This document shows positions 1 through 7,338 of a DNA stretch of 64,000 nucleotides, in pieces. Source of the stretch: an uncultured Pelagibacteraceae bacterium (GTDB lineage: Bacteria > Pseudomonadota > Alphaproteobacteria > Pelagibacterales > Pelagibacteraceae); the NCBI GenBank assembly GCA_902516625.1, contig CABXYU010000003.1, forward strand, positions 1-64,000, in the 5' to 3' direction. Position numbers and translations under genes: made by a program. The notes beneath the pieces were generated by a model. That model was not told where the DNA came from and ran no database searches. It saw only the letters and a program-made list of their open reading frames with translations. Position 1 is the stretch's first letter. Every line of letters begins with the position of its first letter.

Positions 1-42
1 AATATTTTTGTTAAGAAATCTGTTAAAATTATCCTTATCCAT
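1..42 (-). CDS. start of an unidentified gene, cut by the window edge
   Basis: Only the first 14 codons are visible. The ATG shares bases with the TAA stop of the upstream methyltransferase gene (TAATG overlap), which is the usual sign of translational coupling here. The visible residues (MDKDNFNRFL...) are too few to name a family. From its position it is probably another sugar or surface-polysaccharide gene in the same operon, but that is inference. Confidence 0.55.
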   Translation of the reverse strand, partial: MDKDNFNRFLNKNI

Positions 43-1283
43 TAGTAAACCTTAAATTCTGGTAAAATCTTTACATATTTAGTTTTTTTAAGCCTAGCTT
101 TCCATTTTTTATGAATAGTATCAAAAATGTGCCAAGCTAAAATAATCATAATATCTGGTTTGAATTTTTTTAGTTTTTTACTTGAAATTATTTTTATATT
201 CGTGCCTGGCACAAATTTATTCAACTTTAGAGATGTTGGCTGCTCGGCTACAAAGGCAATATTATTTTTTATGGAACTAAATCTATGTATCAAAATTGAT
301 GCTCTAGCGGGAAATGCTTTAGCTACAATTTTCTTATTTCTATTTTTATTCATAAATGCTGAAATTTTGTTATCAATTTTTTCAATATCTTTCTTCAATT
401 TTTTATAAGTAAACTCCTTATCTAATTTATCCCTTTTTTCCTTATTTAAAATACGCCTAACATTAATTGTTTTATTTCTATCCCCAAGTGTAAAATGTGC
501 TTGTATATTTCCACCATATCTATCTGTGGTGTAAGCATCAATGATCTTAAAACCATAATATCTTAGCAATTGAACTAAACTTGTTAAAGAATATGTTCGT
601 AAGTGCTCATGATAAAAACTATCAAATTGTTTTTTCTTTAAAATTGCACCTAAATAATGATTCTCTATAACAAAAATTCCATTTTTTTTAATTAATTTTT
701 TTACCCCTAAAATAAAATCTTTCATTTTGTTTGTGTGAGCAAAAACATTTGTAGTAGTAATTAGGTCAACCTTTCCATAAAATTTAAGAGCTTTTTTTGA
801 ACATGAAATATTCATAAAATTTTGGACAGTTCTAATATGTGGTTTTGCAAATTTAATAGTATTTGTGGGTTCTATTCCAATTGTTTTAGTTATACCAAAA
901 TTTATGAATTGTTTTAATAGAGATCCATCATTACAGCCAATATCTGCAACTACACTTTCAGAATTTAATTTGTATAGTCTGGATAAATTTTGACTCATAT
1001 CTTTAAAATTTTTAACAACATCCTTAGTTATACCAGGTCTATAATGATAATTTTTTGTGTAGAGATTTTTATGGTCTACAATGTAATTGTTTTGAAGCAA
1101 AATACACTTTTTGCAAAATCCTATCAAAATTGGAAAGAATTTTGTTTTTACACTTTTAATTTTGTCATTTTTTAAATCATCAGCCAGTGGTTGATGACCT
1201 AAATCAAGTACATTTTTGATATTTTTATTGCCACAAATTTGGCAGTGTTTGATAAAACCACTTTTTATATTATGCTTATTCAT
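42..1283 (-). CDS. sugar C-methyltransferase (class I, SAM-dependent)
   Basis: The 413-residue protein has the three-part layout of the TylC3/NovU-type NDP-hexose C-methyltransferases. A Cys4 zinc site (C14, C17, C57, C60) is followed by a SAM-binding Rossmann core with the glycine motif ADIGCNDGS at 113-121. The family signature YHEH lies near residue 223, and a C-terminal C-methyltransferase domain follows. Members methylate a carbon of a nucleotide-linked keto sugar in the cytoplasm, for deoxysugars of surface glycans. It starts with ATG, is divergent from tRNA-Thr, and is coupled to the next gene at its 3' end. The exact sugar cannot be read from the sequence. The family call is firm and the surface-glycan role is inferred. 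Confidence 0.85.
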   Translation of the reverse strand: MNKHNIKSGFIKHCQICGNKNIKNVLDLGHQPLADDLKNDKIKSVKTKFFPILIGFCKKCILLQNNYIVDHKNLYTKNYHYRPGITKDVVKNFKDMSQNLSRLYKLNSESVVADIGCNDGSLLKQFINFGITKTIGIEPTNTIKFAKPHIRTVQNFMNISCSKKALKFYGKVDLITTTNVFAHTNKMKDFILGVKKLIKKNGIFVIENHYLGAILKKKQFDSFYHEHLRTYSLTSLVQLLRYYGFKIIDAYTTDRYGGNIQAHFTLGDRNKTINVRRILNKEKRDKLDKEFTYKKLKKDIEKIDNKISAFMNKNRNKKIVAKAFPARASILIHRFSSIKNNIAFVAEQPTSLKLNKFVPGTNIKIISSKKLKKFKPDIMIILAWHIFDTIHKKWKARLKKTKYVKILPEFKVY

Positions 1284-1402
1284 AACTATAAAGACCTGTA
1301 ATATTTATATATATATAATTAATCAAACAACAATAAGATTTATCTAATTTTTAAATCTTGATTATTAATAGATTTTATCTTATCACTCATCCTAAACCTA
1401 CT

Positions 1403-1478
1403 GCCCTTGTAGCTCAGCTGGTAGAGCAATTGATTTGTAATCAATAGGTCCGCGGTTCGAATCCGTGCGGGGGCACCA
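1403..1478 (+). tRNA. tRNA-Thr (anticodon TGT)
   Basis: A complete 76-nt cloverleaf with encoded CCA. The acceptor GCCCTTG pairs with CGGGGGC, the D arm contains AGCTCAGCTGGTAGAGC, the anticodon stem ATTGA/TCAAT encloses TTTGTAA (anticodon TGT), and the T arm has GGTTCGAATCC. The part from the anticodon stem to the 3' end is repeated exactly at 6721-6772, so this gene is the integration target of the adjoining island. The island end restored the tRNA sequence. Confidence 0.97.
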
Positions 1479-1480
1479 CT
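1429..1480 (+). repeat. att core repeat, tRNA side (attL-like)
   Basis: A 52-bp sequence identical to 6721-6772, covering the tRNA-Thr anticodon arm through CCA and the next two bases (CT). The flanking bases differ on both sides (A versus T before, A versus T after), so the exact repeat ends there. Confidence 0.93.
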
Positions 1481-1580
1481 AAAATCTCATTAATTTTCAA
1501 TAAATTTAAAAATTAATTCATTTTTTTTAAAAATAAAAATCGTCGAATAAGACTATAGAATGGAAGGAAATAGAACTCAC

Positions 1581-1602
1581 TGAAGTGAATTTGAAGTGAA
1601 TT
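1581..1602 (+). repeat. paired GAAGTGAATT direct repeats (candidate recombinase arm site)
   Basis: Two copies of GAAGTGAATT at an 11-bp period, one base in from the start of a 22-bp block that recurs exactly at 6626-6647 in the same orientation. This copy begins 100 bp inside the island from the tRNA-side core repeat. Position and pairing resemble the arm-type binding sites of tyrosine recombinases. That role is inferred. The remaining gene-free sequence between the tRNA and 1653 shows nothing else I can name. Confidence 0.6.
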
Positions 1603-1652
1603 AAATAGATAGCTTTGTGTTTAGTTTATTTAAGATTGAAATTGTTATCTAC

Positions 1653-1847
1653 TTAGTTTACTGGACTGTATTTATTTTTTTCTCTTTTTAACAATCCTTC
1701 ACGAACCATCTTATACAAAAATCCAACTCTTAAAGTATTTATGTTTATATTTAATTGTTGGCTCAATTCTGAAACCTTTGAGGGTTTTACTGAAGTAATA
1801 TTAATTATTTTTTCTCTAATTTCTTTAATATAAATTTTGTTACTCAT
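1653..1847 (-). CDS. small winged-helix-like protein of the R-M operon
   Basis: A 64-residue basic protein, last gene of the five-gene island operon, starting 16 nt after the stop of its upstream neighbour. The sequence reads as a helix-turn-helix: a helix around residues 20-32 (PSKVSELSQQLN), a second near 35-48, then a basic turn (LLKREKNKYS) like the wing of a winged-helix fold. Controller proteins of R-M systems are small HTH proteins, but they usually precede the endonuclease gene, so a controller role is only a possibility. No family was recognised with confidence. Confidence 0.6.
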   Translation of the reverse strand: MSNKIYIKEIREKIINITSVKPSKVSELSQQLNININTLRVGFLYKMVREGLLKREKNKYSPVN

Positions 1848-1863
1848 AAAAACTTAAATACAT

Positions 1864-2313
1864 TTATTTACCATATAAATTAATTTTTCTTAACCAGTTT
1901 GAAAATTCATCTCTATTCATTTCTTTATTTTTTGTTGATACAGGATTTTCTGTTTTATCTTCTACGTTTATTACTTCCATTAATAATATTTGATCTTCGT
2001 AATATGTGTTTTTTTTTGAATAATTTATCAATATTAAATCCGCATTTAATTTTTTTGACAATTGCCAAAGTGTAAGAAATTTTCTTTTATTCAAATGAAA
2101 GTATCTATTTGGGTGACTTGTAAAAGGAGTTACTTTATTTTTAAATTGCTTTTCATCACAAAGCAAATACTCAAGAATTAAGTACTTTCCAGTTTGCGAA
2201 TTTGTCTGGATTCTATCAAAATTTATACCATAGGTAGGATCACCCTTTAAACATTCTCTAACAAACTCATCTGCACTAGCATCACTTGATAAGAGTGGTT
2301 TACTCTTGTTCAT
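1864..2313 (-). CDS. unknown protein of the R-M operon
   Basis: A 149-residue protein whose ATG overlaps the TAA of the upstream DNA methyltransferase (TAATG), so it is translationally coupled. I do not recognise the family. The predicted pattern is alpha/beta: an acidic strand region GKYLILEYLLCDE (43-55), a segment FHLNKRKFLTLWQLSKKL, then a strand ADLILINYS. The acidic-strand/helix layout is weakly reminiscent of PD-(D/E)XK-like folds, but no catalytic set is evident. Its position with a type II endonuclease and two methyltransferases suggests an accessory role in restriction or element maintenance. That is inference. Confidence 0.72.
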   Translation of the reverse strand: MNKSKPLLSSDASADEFVRECLKGDPTYGINFDRIQTNSQTGKYLILEYLLCDEKQFKNKVTPFTSHPNRYFHLNKRKFLTLWQLSKKLNADLILINYSKKNTYYEDQILLMEVINVEDKTENPVSTKNKEMNRDEFSNWLRKINLYGK

Positions 2314-3086
2314 TATATTTTTGTAACTCTATTCTTTATAAGCTTTATATATTTGTTTTCCTTTTCAATTCCTATCCAGTTCCTTTTCAATTTTTTTGCA
2401 ACAAAGGCTGTTGTACCACTCCCCATGAATGGATCTAAAACAATATCCCCTTTATTAGAAGAGGCAGTAATTATTCTTTCTAGCATTGCCTCAGGTTTTT
2501 GTGTGGGATGAGCTGCTTTACCACTTTTATCTCTGAGTCTTTCTTTACCTTGGACTAAAGGAAAATTCCAAACGTCCCTCATTTGTTTTTCTGATCCATC
2601 TTTTTGTTTGTCAGGATTAATTTTTTTTAACTCCTTATAATTAAAAATCCATTTTTTTCCTTTAACAGCCCAAACAATTAGTTCTGTTGAATGAGTATAA
2701 ACACGTTTAGTCATGTTAGGCATAGCATTGGTTTTTTGCCAAGTAATAATATTTTTAATTAGAAAACCAAATTTTTTTAATACTACCAAAATTTCTCCAA
2801 TATTATGAAAGGTTCCACAAACATATATGGAACCATTATCTTTCAAAGCTGCGTGACAACCCTTGATCCATTGTTCTGTAAAAGCAAAGTAATCTGGATC
2901 TGACATTTTATCCCATTTCTCATTGACCATAAACCAATCTCCACCAGTTTTATTTCCTTGCCACTTAAGAGCATTACCAGAAAGATTATAAGGAGGATCA
3001 GCAAATACTAAATCTATAGAACTTTTTTTAATATTCTTATTTAAAACTTCTATGCAGTCACCGGTGTAAATATTATCTAATTTCAT
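2313..3086 (-). CDS. DNA methyltransferase, beta class (N6-adenine or N4-cytosine)
   Basis: A 257-residue protein with the catalytic motif DPPY at 30-33 near the N terminus and the SAM-binding motif DPFMGSGTT at 218-226 near the C terminus. That order (IV, target recognition, I) defines the beta class. DPPY is typical of amino-methylating enzymes. It overlaps the endonuclease stop by four bases (ATGA). With the D12 enzyme upstream it makes a second methyltransferase. This is expected for an endonuclease with an asymmetric site, where each strand needs its own enzyme. Site specificity is unknown from sequence alone. Confidence 0.92.
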   Translation of the reverse strand: MKLDNIYTGDCIEVLNKNIKKSSIDLVFADPPYNLSGNALKWQGNKTGGDWFMVNEKWDKMSDPDYFAFTEQWIKGCHAALKDNGSIYVCGTFHNIGEILVVLKKFGFLIKNIITWQKTNAMPNMTKRVYTHSTELIVWAVKGKKWIFNYKELKKINPDKQKDGSEKQMRDVWNFPLVQGKERLRDKSGKAAHPTQKPEAMLERIITASSNKGDIVLDPFMGSGTTAFVAKKLKRNWIGIEKENKYIKLIKNRVTKI

Positions 3087-4864
3087 ATCTTGTAGTTATT
3101 AAAAAAATTATCCATACTATTTGACCATTCGCTAGCAACTTTAGAATGATTCACTAAATCAACTAAATTTTCAAAAATATTTTTTAACAAATTGGAGTCA
3201 AATTTTTTATGTGAGCTTATATATTTATAAAATTCTTTTAAAATTAAAGCAAATTGTGATGTAGATATAGGAATAATTTTTTGTTTACCATATGCGCCAC
3301 CTTTAATGGACGTGTAAAATTGTGCATATGTTCTTTCATGAATAGTAGGCGCTACAAATAAAAGAAAATTTAGTTTATTTTTTTCTTTTTTTTCAAAATT
3401 ATCCAAATGTTGTTGTGGTGGAATTGTTTCGGTCATCCATTGATTGCCACCTTGTTGTTTAGTTACTTCTCCAACTATATTAAAATATTTATAAAAACAT
3501 TCAAAGTCAGGTTTGCTTGATGAAGCGTGACTTAGCGGTTCTCCGTCTTCGTCAATTGGATAATTAGGTACGATTTTTTTGGAGTCATTTAAAATTGTAA
3601 ATATGTCAACAAAAAGTTTCTCAAAATCTTCAGGTTTAAAATCACGTGAATTTATTTTTTTTGTATCACTTAAAATTTCTATTTTTTTTTTTAATTGATT
3701 TAAATCGTATTTCATCATTTCAAAATTAATATAATTTTTTATATTTTTGTAAGTATCAACAAAATTATCTCTAATTGATAATAGTTTCTGTTTAGGTTCA
3801 TTTGAAGAAAAATCTATTTTTTCAAATGTTTTGTTAAAATTTTCAATTTTTAGTTTATTTTCTTTTAATGTTTTTAATATAATCTTTTTATAACTGTTAA
3901 TAATTTTTAAGAGGTTATCTTTGTTTTCCCAAGGTAATACGGGTTGATTGATATCTGAGAGATATTTTATGTACTCATCTTCATTTGTGAAACTCAATGG
4001 TTTACCATTAAATTTATTAATTATCTGATTTATCTCCTCTTTTTTTATAGGATCTAAATCCAACCTCCATTCACCTAATAAATGACTTTTAGAGACTTTG
4101 AAGTAATTTGTTAATCTAAAATATCTCATTATATTATCTCCATAATCGTACAGGTCGTTTATTTTTTTTTTATCTAATTTTTCTTTATTGAAAAATTTTT
4201 TAGCAAAATTTTCTATAAAGAGTTTTTTATTAGTTTGTTTTCTATATTTTTGGATTTTTTTAATTTGATCATCTATACCGTCAAATTTATTTAATGTTGG
4301 AACAAAAACTGCAAACTCAGATTGAGTAAGTCCATGAGTATCAGATTTTTTATTTATTTCATTTAATAAATGTAATGTTGATATAAATGGATTTATATTG
4401 AAACCTTTTTCTTTTGCAAAACTTGTACTCCAAGGATTTGGGAATTGAATTTTAATTAAGCTTTTAAGAAATATATAACTAATATCATACTCATCTTCTA
4501 AAAATTTTTTACCCAAAGGTGTTATAATTATTTTATCGTAATTTTTCCTTGCTATTGCAAAACCCAACTTGTTTAAGGGGTTTGCTGACTGTCTTCCTCT
4601 CATAGGAGGATCTAAGTATTGATTGAAATCAAATATTTCTTTTGCAACTTGATTAGTAATTGTAGAGTTGGAGTTGATTAAATTTTGATGCTGAGGAGGT
4701 ATTTTATTTGGTTTATATAATTTTTCTTCAATTAATCTCACTTGAAACATAACTTGAACTTTTTCATCAAATTTCTGACCTTCAAATTCACTAATTATCT
4801 TTAAAAAATCTCTGTTTCTAAGTGGGTTTCTAACCGTTGTTGTAATCGACCAAGGTAGAGTCAT
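3083..4864 (-). CDS. AlwI-family type II restriction endonuclease
   Basis: A 593-residue protein with the family N terminus [10 protein letters not shown] at residues 5-14. The C-terminal catalytic region has the PD-(D/E)XK-like pair D453 and E466 within PDF...GEVT, followed by the family block FVAPTIH (503-509) and then [10 protein letters not shown]. AlwI relatives (AlwI, PleI, MlyI, BstNBI) cut or nick outside short asymmetric sites such as GGATC or GAGTC. The ATG at 4864 overlaps the TGA of the upstream methyltransferase (ATGA), so it is preferred over the upstream TTG. Family assignment is from recalled motifs and the recognition site is not determined. It is intact in length and motifs. 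Confidence 0.85.
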   Translation of the reverse strand: MTLPWSITTTVRNPLRNRDFLKIISEFEGQKFDEKVQVMFQVRLIEEKLYKPNKIPPQHQNLINSNSTITNQVAKEIFDFNQYLDPPMRGRQSANPLNKLGFAIARKNYDKIIITPLGKKFLEDEYDISYIFLKSLIKIQFPNPWSTSFAKEKGFNINPFISTLHLLNEINKKSDTHGLTQSEFAVFVPTLNKFDGIDDQIKKIQKYRKQTNKKLFIENFAKKFFNKEKLDKKKINDLYDYGDNIMRYFRLTNYFKVSKSHLLGEWRLDLDPIKKEEINQIINKFNGKPLSFTNEDEYIKYLSDINQPVLPWENKDNLLKIINSYKKIILKTLKENKLKIENFNKTFEKIDFSSNEPKQKLLSIRDNFVDTYKNIKNYINFEMMKYDLNQLKKKIEILSDTKKINSRDFKPEDFEKLFVDIFTILNDSKKIVPNYPIDEDGEPLSHASSSKPDFECFYKYFNIVGEVTKQQGGNQWMTETIPPQQHLDNFEKKEKNKLNFLLFVAPTIHERTYAQFYTSIKGGAYGKQKIIPISTSQFALILKEFYKYISSHKKFDSNLLKNIFENLVDLVNHSKVASEWSNSMDNFFNNYKI

Positions 4865-5862
4865 TTTACCCTGCAATAAAATAATATTTCTTTATGATTT
4901 TCAGTCTTACTTTTTCCTGTAGTAAAAGCTTTAAATTTTATTTGATTGATTTCAGTTTTACCTTTTTTCATTAAGATATTTTTAATTTGATTAAACGATA
5001 TTTTTGCATTTGACCTTCCGTCCTTACTATCTCCAGTATTGTTATATGAAAAAATTATATGCTTTGTATTTAGCTTTGTAATCAAATCTTTTAATTCTTC
5101 CGCAGCATCTTTGCTACAATATTTACTTTTGATATGTGATCTGTCCATTTTTTTAGCTTTACCAAATACATCAGGTTTTTTCCATGATGCTAAATTTTCT
5201 AATAAATGATAGGCATCTGAGTATTGTCTCGAATTGTAGGGTGGATCTATATAAACAACATCACCTTTAATTTCATTGGCTAAAATATTTGAGTCCATAC
5301 AGTAAACCCTATTATTTTTATTCTTTGAGTAATCAATATTTGGAACCTGAAGCTCAAGTTTACCTCTAGTGTCAAGATTTTCTCTATAAGCATCATAATG
5401 ACCTACAGTGTTTGCTATCCTGTCTGCTGCATAAATAAGTGAAGTTATTAAAATAAATTTTTCATTAGAATTAGTTGATATTTTTTCAATTTTTTCCCTA
5501 ATTGCTCCAATTTTAATAGCATTATCTTTTGTAAAATATTTATTGCCAAAATTTTTTGAAAAATAATTTTCTTTATCTGTTTTAATTGAATTTAAACTCT
5601 CTATTTTTTTTACAAGCCCATTAGGTGATTTGGTTATTTCAAGAAAAGATTTTGCAATTACATAATTACTATAGAGTAAATCATTACTAATTATTTTCAC
5701 TTTATTTGAGTTAAAACTATTTGCTATAACATTAGTTCCAGAAAATAAATCTATGAACGTAGAATAATTTCCACATTTTTTTGCTACTAACTCTTTAATT
5801 GATTTAAGAAGTTTAAATTTATTACCAAGATATCTTCGATTTTGGATATTAAAACTTTTCAT
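4861..5862 (-). CDS. D12-class N6-adenine DNA methyltransferase
   Basis: A 333-residue protein with the Dam/D12 layout. N-terminal YLGNK (11-15) binds SAM, FIDLFSGTN (36-44) is motif I, and the catalytic DPPY is at 206-209 followed by NSRQY. This family methylates adenine, often in GATC-containing sites, which would fit a GGATC-type AlwI enzyme. The start is taken as the ATG at 5862 rather than the TTG four codons upstream. It is first in the five-gene minus-strand operon, so protection would be transcribed before the endonuclease. It probably modifies one strand of the endonuclease site. Confidence 0.9.
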   Translation of the reverse strand: MKSFNIQNRRYLGNKFKLLKSIKELVAKKCGNYSTFIDLFSGTNVIANSFNSNKVKIISNDLLYSNYVIAKSFLEITKSPNGLVKKIESLNSIKTDKENYFSKNFGNKYFTKDNAIKIGAIREKIEKISTNSNEKFILITSLIYAADRIANTVGHYDAYRENLDTRGKLELQVPNIDYSKNKNNRVYCMDSNILANEIKGDVVYIDPPYNSRQYSDAYHLLENLASWKKPDVFGKAKKMDRSHIKSKYCSKDAAEELKDLITKLNTKHIIFSYNNTGDSKDGRSNAKISFNQIKNILMKKGKTEINQIKFKAFTTGKSKTENHKEILFYCRVK

Positions 5863-5948
5863 TATATTGGACAAATTTATACCATATTTAATAGTTATAT
5901 TAATAATTGTTAAAGTTCTTATTCTGAATTTTAAACAACTCCTAATAT

Positions 5949-6287
5949 ATGCAACAATTAAAACTTTTCGATTTTAGAAGAGATTATCTTTTTGAGTCTA
6001 GTAATCAGATTGCTCATTATTACGATATCCTTAAAGAAACTGATGACTCTATTAGCTATGCTGAACATATCGATCCTAAAAAAGGTTATGCAATAGCTGG
6101 TATGGAATATGAAGAATATATTGATGTGAAAAAAGATAGGTTGAAAGGCTTGACCTATGATCAAATATTCACTTATTTAAAAAATACTAAAAAAGAAGAC
6201 AGACTAGAGAAATATAAGGCATTATTAAAGTATAGAGATATTCCTTTTGAAGCAGATTTGTTTACATGGAACAATAATGATCTTTAA
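5949..6287 (+). CDS. hypothetical island protein
   Basis: A 112-residue soluble, acidic and tyrosine-rich protein divergent from the R-M operon with 86 bp between the starts. No signal peptide or membrane segment is visible and I recognise no family. Features include repeated aromatic/acidic clusters (AHYYDILKE, MEYEEYIDVKKD) and a mainly helical C-terminal half. No clear ribosome-binding site precedes the ATG. Its codon usage looks like that of neighbouring genes. It could be an anti-restriction, toxin-antitoxin or element-maintenance protein, but nothing in the sequence decides this. Confidence 0.65.
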   Translation: MQQLKLFDFRRDYLFESSNQIAHYYDILKETDDSISYAEHIDPKKGYAIAGMEYEEYIDVKKDRLKGLTYDQIFTYLKNTKKEDRLEKYKALLKYRDIPFEADLFTWNNNDL

Positions 6288-6338
6288 AATAAAAACATAA
6301 TTTTTTATTAAAATAATTTTGTAGTGTGGTGAATTGAT

Positions 6339-6367
6339 TTGCCTTAATAAATTGAGTTTAATATAAT
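6339..6367 (+). promoter_or_regulatory. sigma-70-type promoter for the 55-residue island gene
   Basis: TTGCCT (6339-6344) and a perfect TATAAT (6362-6367) are separated by exactly 17 bp, the consensus spacing. Transcription would begin near 6374, about 60 nt ahead of the small gene at 6433, which also has a strong ribosome-binding site. The rest of the 6288-6432 gap shows nothing else notable. Confidence 0.6.
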
Positions 6368-6432
6368 AGTTTTGTCCTGATTTAGATTAACTTTACTTGC
6401 TTGGACTTTAAATATAACGCTAAAGGAGAAAA

Positions 6433-6600
6433 ATGAAACTTAGAATACAGTCAATTAAAAACTATTTTAAATCAAAAAAGAAAAGAGGATTAGAGCCTTT
6501 ATTCTTTGAAAAAATTGGTGATCAAAAAACACCCAGAGATGAAATGCTTAAAAATTTAGTTAAAGCTTTAGAAAAAAATGGTTGGACTATAAAAAAATAA
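6433..6600 (+). CDS. small basic island protein (55 residues)
   Basis: A short gene with a strong Shine-Dalgarno sequence (AAAGGAG at 6422-6428, five bases before the ATG) and a consensus-like promoter at 6339-6367. The product is lysine-rich with a basic N-terminal stretch (KSKKKRG, residues 14-20) and an amphipathic C-terminal half (MLKNLVKALEKNGW). I recognise no family. It is the last gene before the detached att copy, a place where integrating elements often keep small DNA-binding proteins such as excisionases. Its charge would allow DNA or RNA binding, but this is speculation. Confidence 0.6.
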   Translation: MKLRIQSIKNYFKSKKKRGLEPLFFEKIGDQKTPRDEMLKNLVKALEKNGWTIKK

Positions 6601-6625
6601 TTATCACAAATACTAAGAATATAAG

Positions 6626-6647
6626 TGAAGTGAATTTGAAGTGAATT
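6626..6647 (+). repeat. second copy of the paired GAAGTGAATT repeat (candidate arm site)
   Basis: A 22-bp block identical to 1581-1602 and in the same orientation, again two GAAGTGAATT units at an 11-bp period. It ends 73 bp before the detached core repeat. In an excised circle the two blocks would flank the joined core on either side, as P and P' arms do. The sequence between it and 6721 shows nothing else clear. Confidence 0.6.
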
Positions 6648-6720
6648 TATTTAAGTTGCTTGATGAGGATTCCAGAAGTTAATATTATCAATGTTAATGA
6701 AAGGAAAAATAATTAACTTT

Positions 6721-6772
6721 ATTGATTTGTAATCAATAGGTCCGCGGTTCGAATCCGTGCGGGGGCACCACT
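6721..6772 (+). repeat. att core repeat, distal end (detached tRNA-Thr 3' half)
   Basis: Exact 52-bp copy of 1429-1480. It has the anticodon arm, variable region, T arm and CCA but no acceptor 5' strand or D arm, so it is not a tRNA gene. It is probably the original chromosomal 3' end displaced when the island integrated. Confidence 0.92.
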
Positions 6773-6787
6773 TTACTTTTGATACAT

Positions 6788-7252
6788 TTAATCAATATAA
6801 AATTCGCTATAAAGAGCTGTTGTTTCGCCATAGCAAGTTGATACTCTAACCAAAGTATTTGAGTTGCTTACCATTACCCCACCACTATTATATTCTATAT
6901 TACACGATTGATTTTCATGAGGGCCATTCAATGCTACAACGTTTTCTTTATACGACGTAAAAGGATTCAAAAACTTACCACTAAAAGCATCTCGAGTAGC
7001 GATACCAATCTTATTTACAGTATGTCTTTCGCTACATTTTAAATTTCCATTCATAACTTCATCCTCACCCAATACACATTTTAGTATTTCTGCTTTTATA
7101 AATTTGATAGTCTCGGAATGCATTTTCTTCACAACATTTTTTTTTGCTGATGATGTATATCCATTATAAGCAACTGCTCCTACTGCAGCTAAAATACCTA
7201 TTATCGCCACAACAACTAGAAGTTCTATTAGGGTGAAACCTTTTCGGTTCAT
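6788..7252 (-). CDS. type IV pilin-like protein (prepilin)
   Basis: A 154-residue protein with a short basic leader ending in glycine (MNRKG) followed by FTLIELLVVVAIIGILAA. This is the prepilin peptidase/N-methylation signature with the conserved Glu at mature position 5. The hydrophobic helix continues to about residue 27, then a globular domain contains several cysteines that could form disulfides. The ATG at 7252 is preferred over the upstream TTG because it leaves a normal five-residue leader. It would be a pilus or pseudopilus subunit in type IV pili, secretion or DNA uptake. It is chromosomal, just outside the tRNA-Thr island, and apart from other pilus genes here. Confidence 0.85.
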   Translation of the reverse strand: MNRKGFTLIELLVVVAIIGILAAVGAVAYNGYTSSAKKNVVKKMHSETIKFIKAEILKCVLGEDEVMNGNLKCSERHTVNKIGIATRDAFSGKFLNPFTSYKENVVALNGPHENQSCNIEYNSGGVMVSNSNTLVRVSTCYGETTALYSEFYID

Positions 7253-7298
7253 ATAAAAAATCTTGTCCAAGATTTATCGTTTTTAATCTTTTTTTTCT

Positions 7299-7335
7299 CT
7301 TTGAATTTATCTTTTATAAATTCAAAGTTTTTTTT
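7299..7335 (+). terminator. 12-bp perfect inverted repeat with T-tract
   Basis: CTTTGAATTTAT (7299-7310) and ATAAATTCAAAG (7316-7327) are perfectly complementary around a 5-nt loop, followed by eight T on the plus strand. In form this is an intrinsic terminator for plus-strand transcription, although AT-rich. On the minus strand it lies between the NAD kinase stop and the pilin start, where it would be a hairpin in the pilin leader, without a U-tract. It could instead be a palindromic operator for the pilin gene. Confidence 0.45.
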
Positions 7336-7338
7336 CAT

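Larger units (their letters stand above)
1429..6772. mobile_element. tRNA-Thr-integrated genomic island carrying a restriction-modification operon
   Basis: An exact 52-bp direct repeat marks both ends: the anticodon-to-3'-end half of tRNA-Thr plus two bases at 1429-1480, and a detached copy at 6721-6772. This is the footprint of tyrosine-recombinase integration into a tRNA gene. Inside are five minus-strand genes (two DNA methyltransferases, an AlwI-family endonuclease, two unknowns) and two plus-strand small genes. No integrase, excisionase, replication or conjugation gene is recognisable, so the element looks non-autonomous or decayed. The detached copy lies 15 bp from the stop of the chromosomal pilin gene, which marks the old junction. 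The footprint is seen directly; the mechanism is inferred. Confidence 0.88.

Noticed and set aside
1284..1402. A promoter for tRNA-Thr (TTGATT at 1358)
   Set aside because: The downstream -10 candidates are poor or badly spaced, so I could not choose one.
6721..6772. A second tRNA-Thr gene
   Set aside because: Only the anticodon-to-3' half is present; the acceptor 5' strand and D arm are missing, so it cannot fold as a tRNA.
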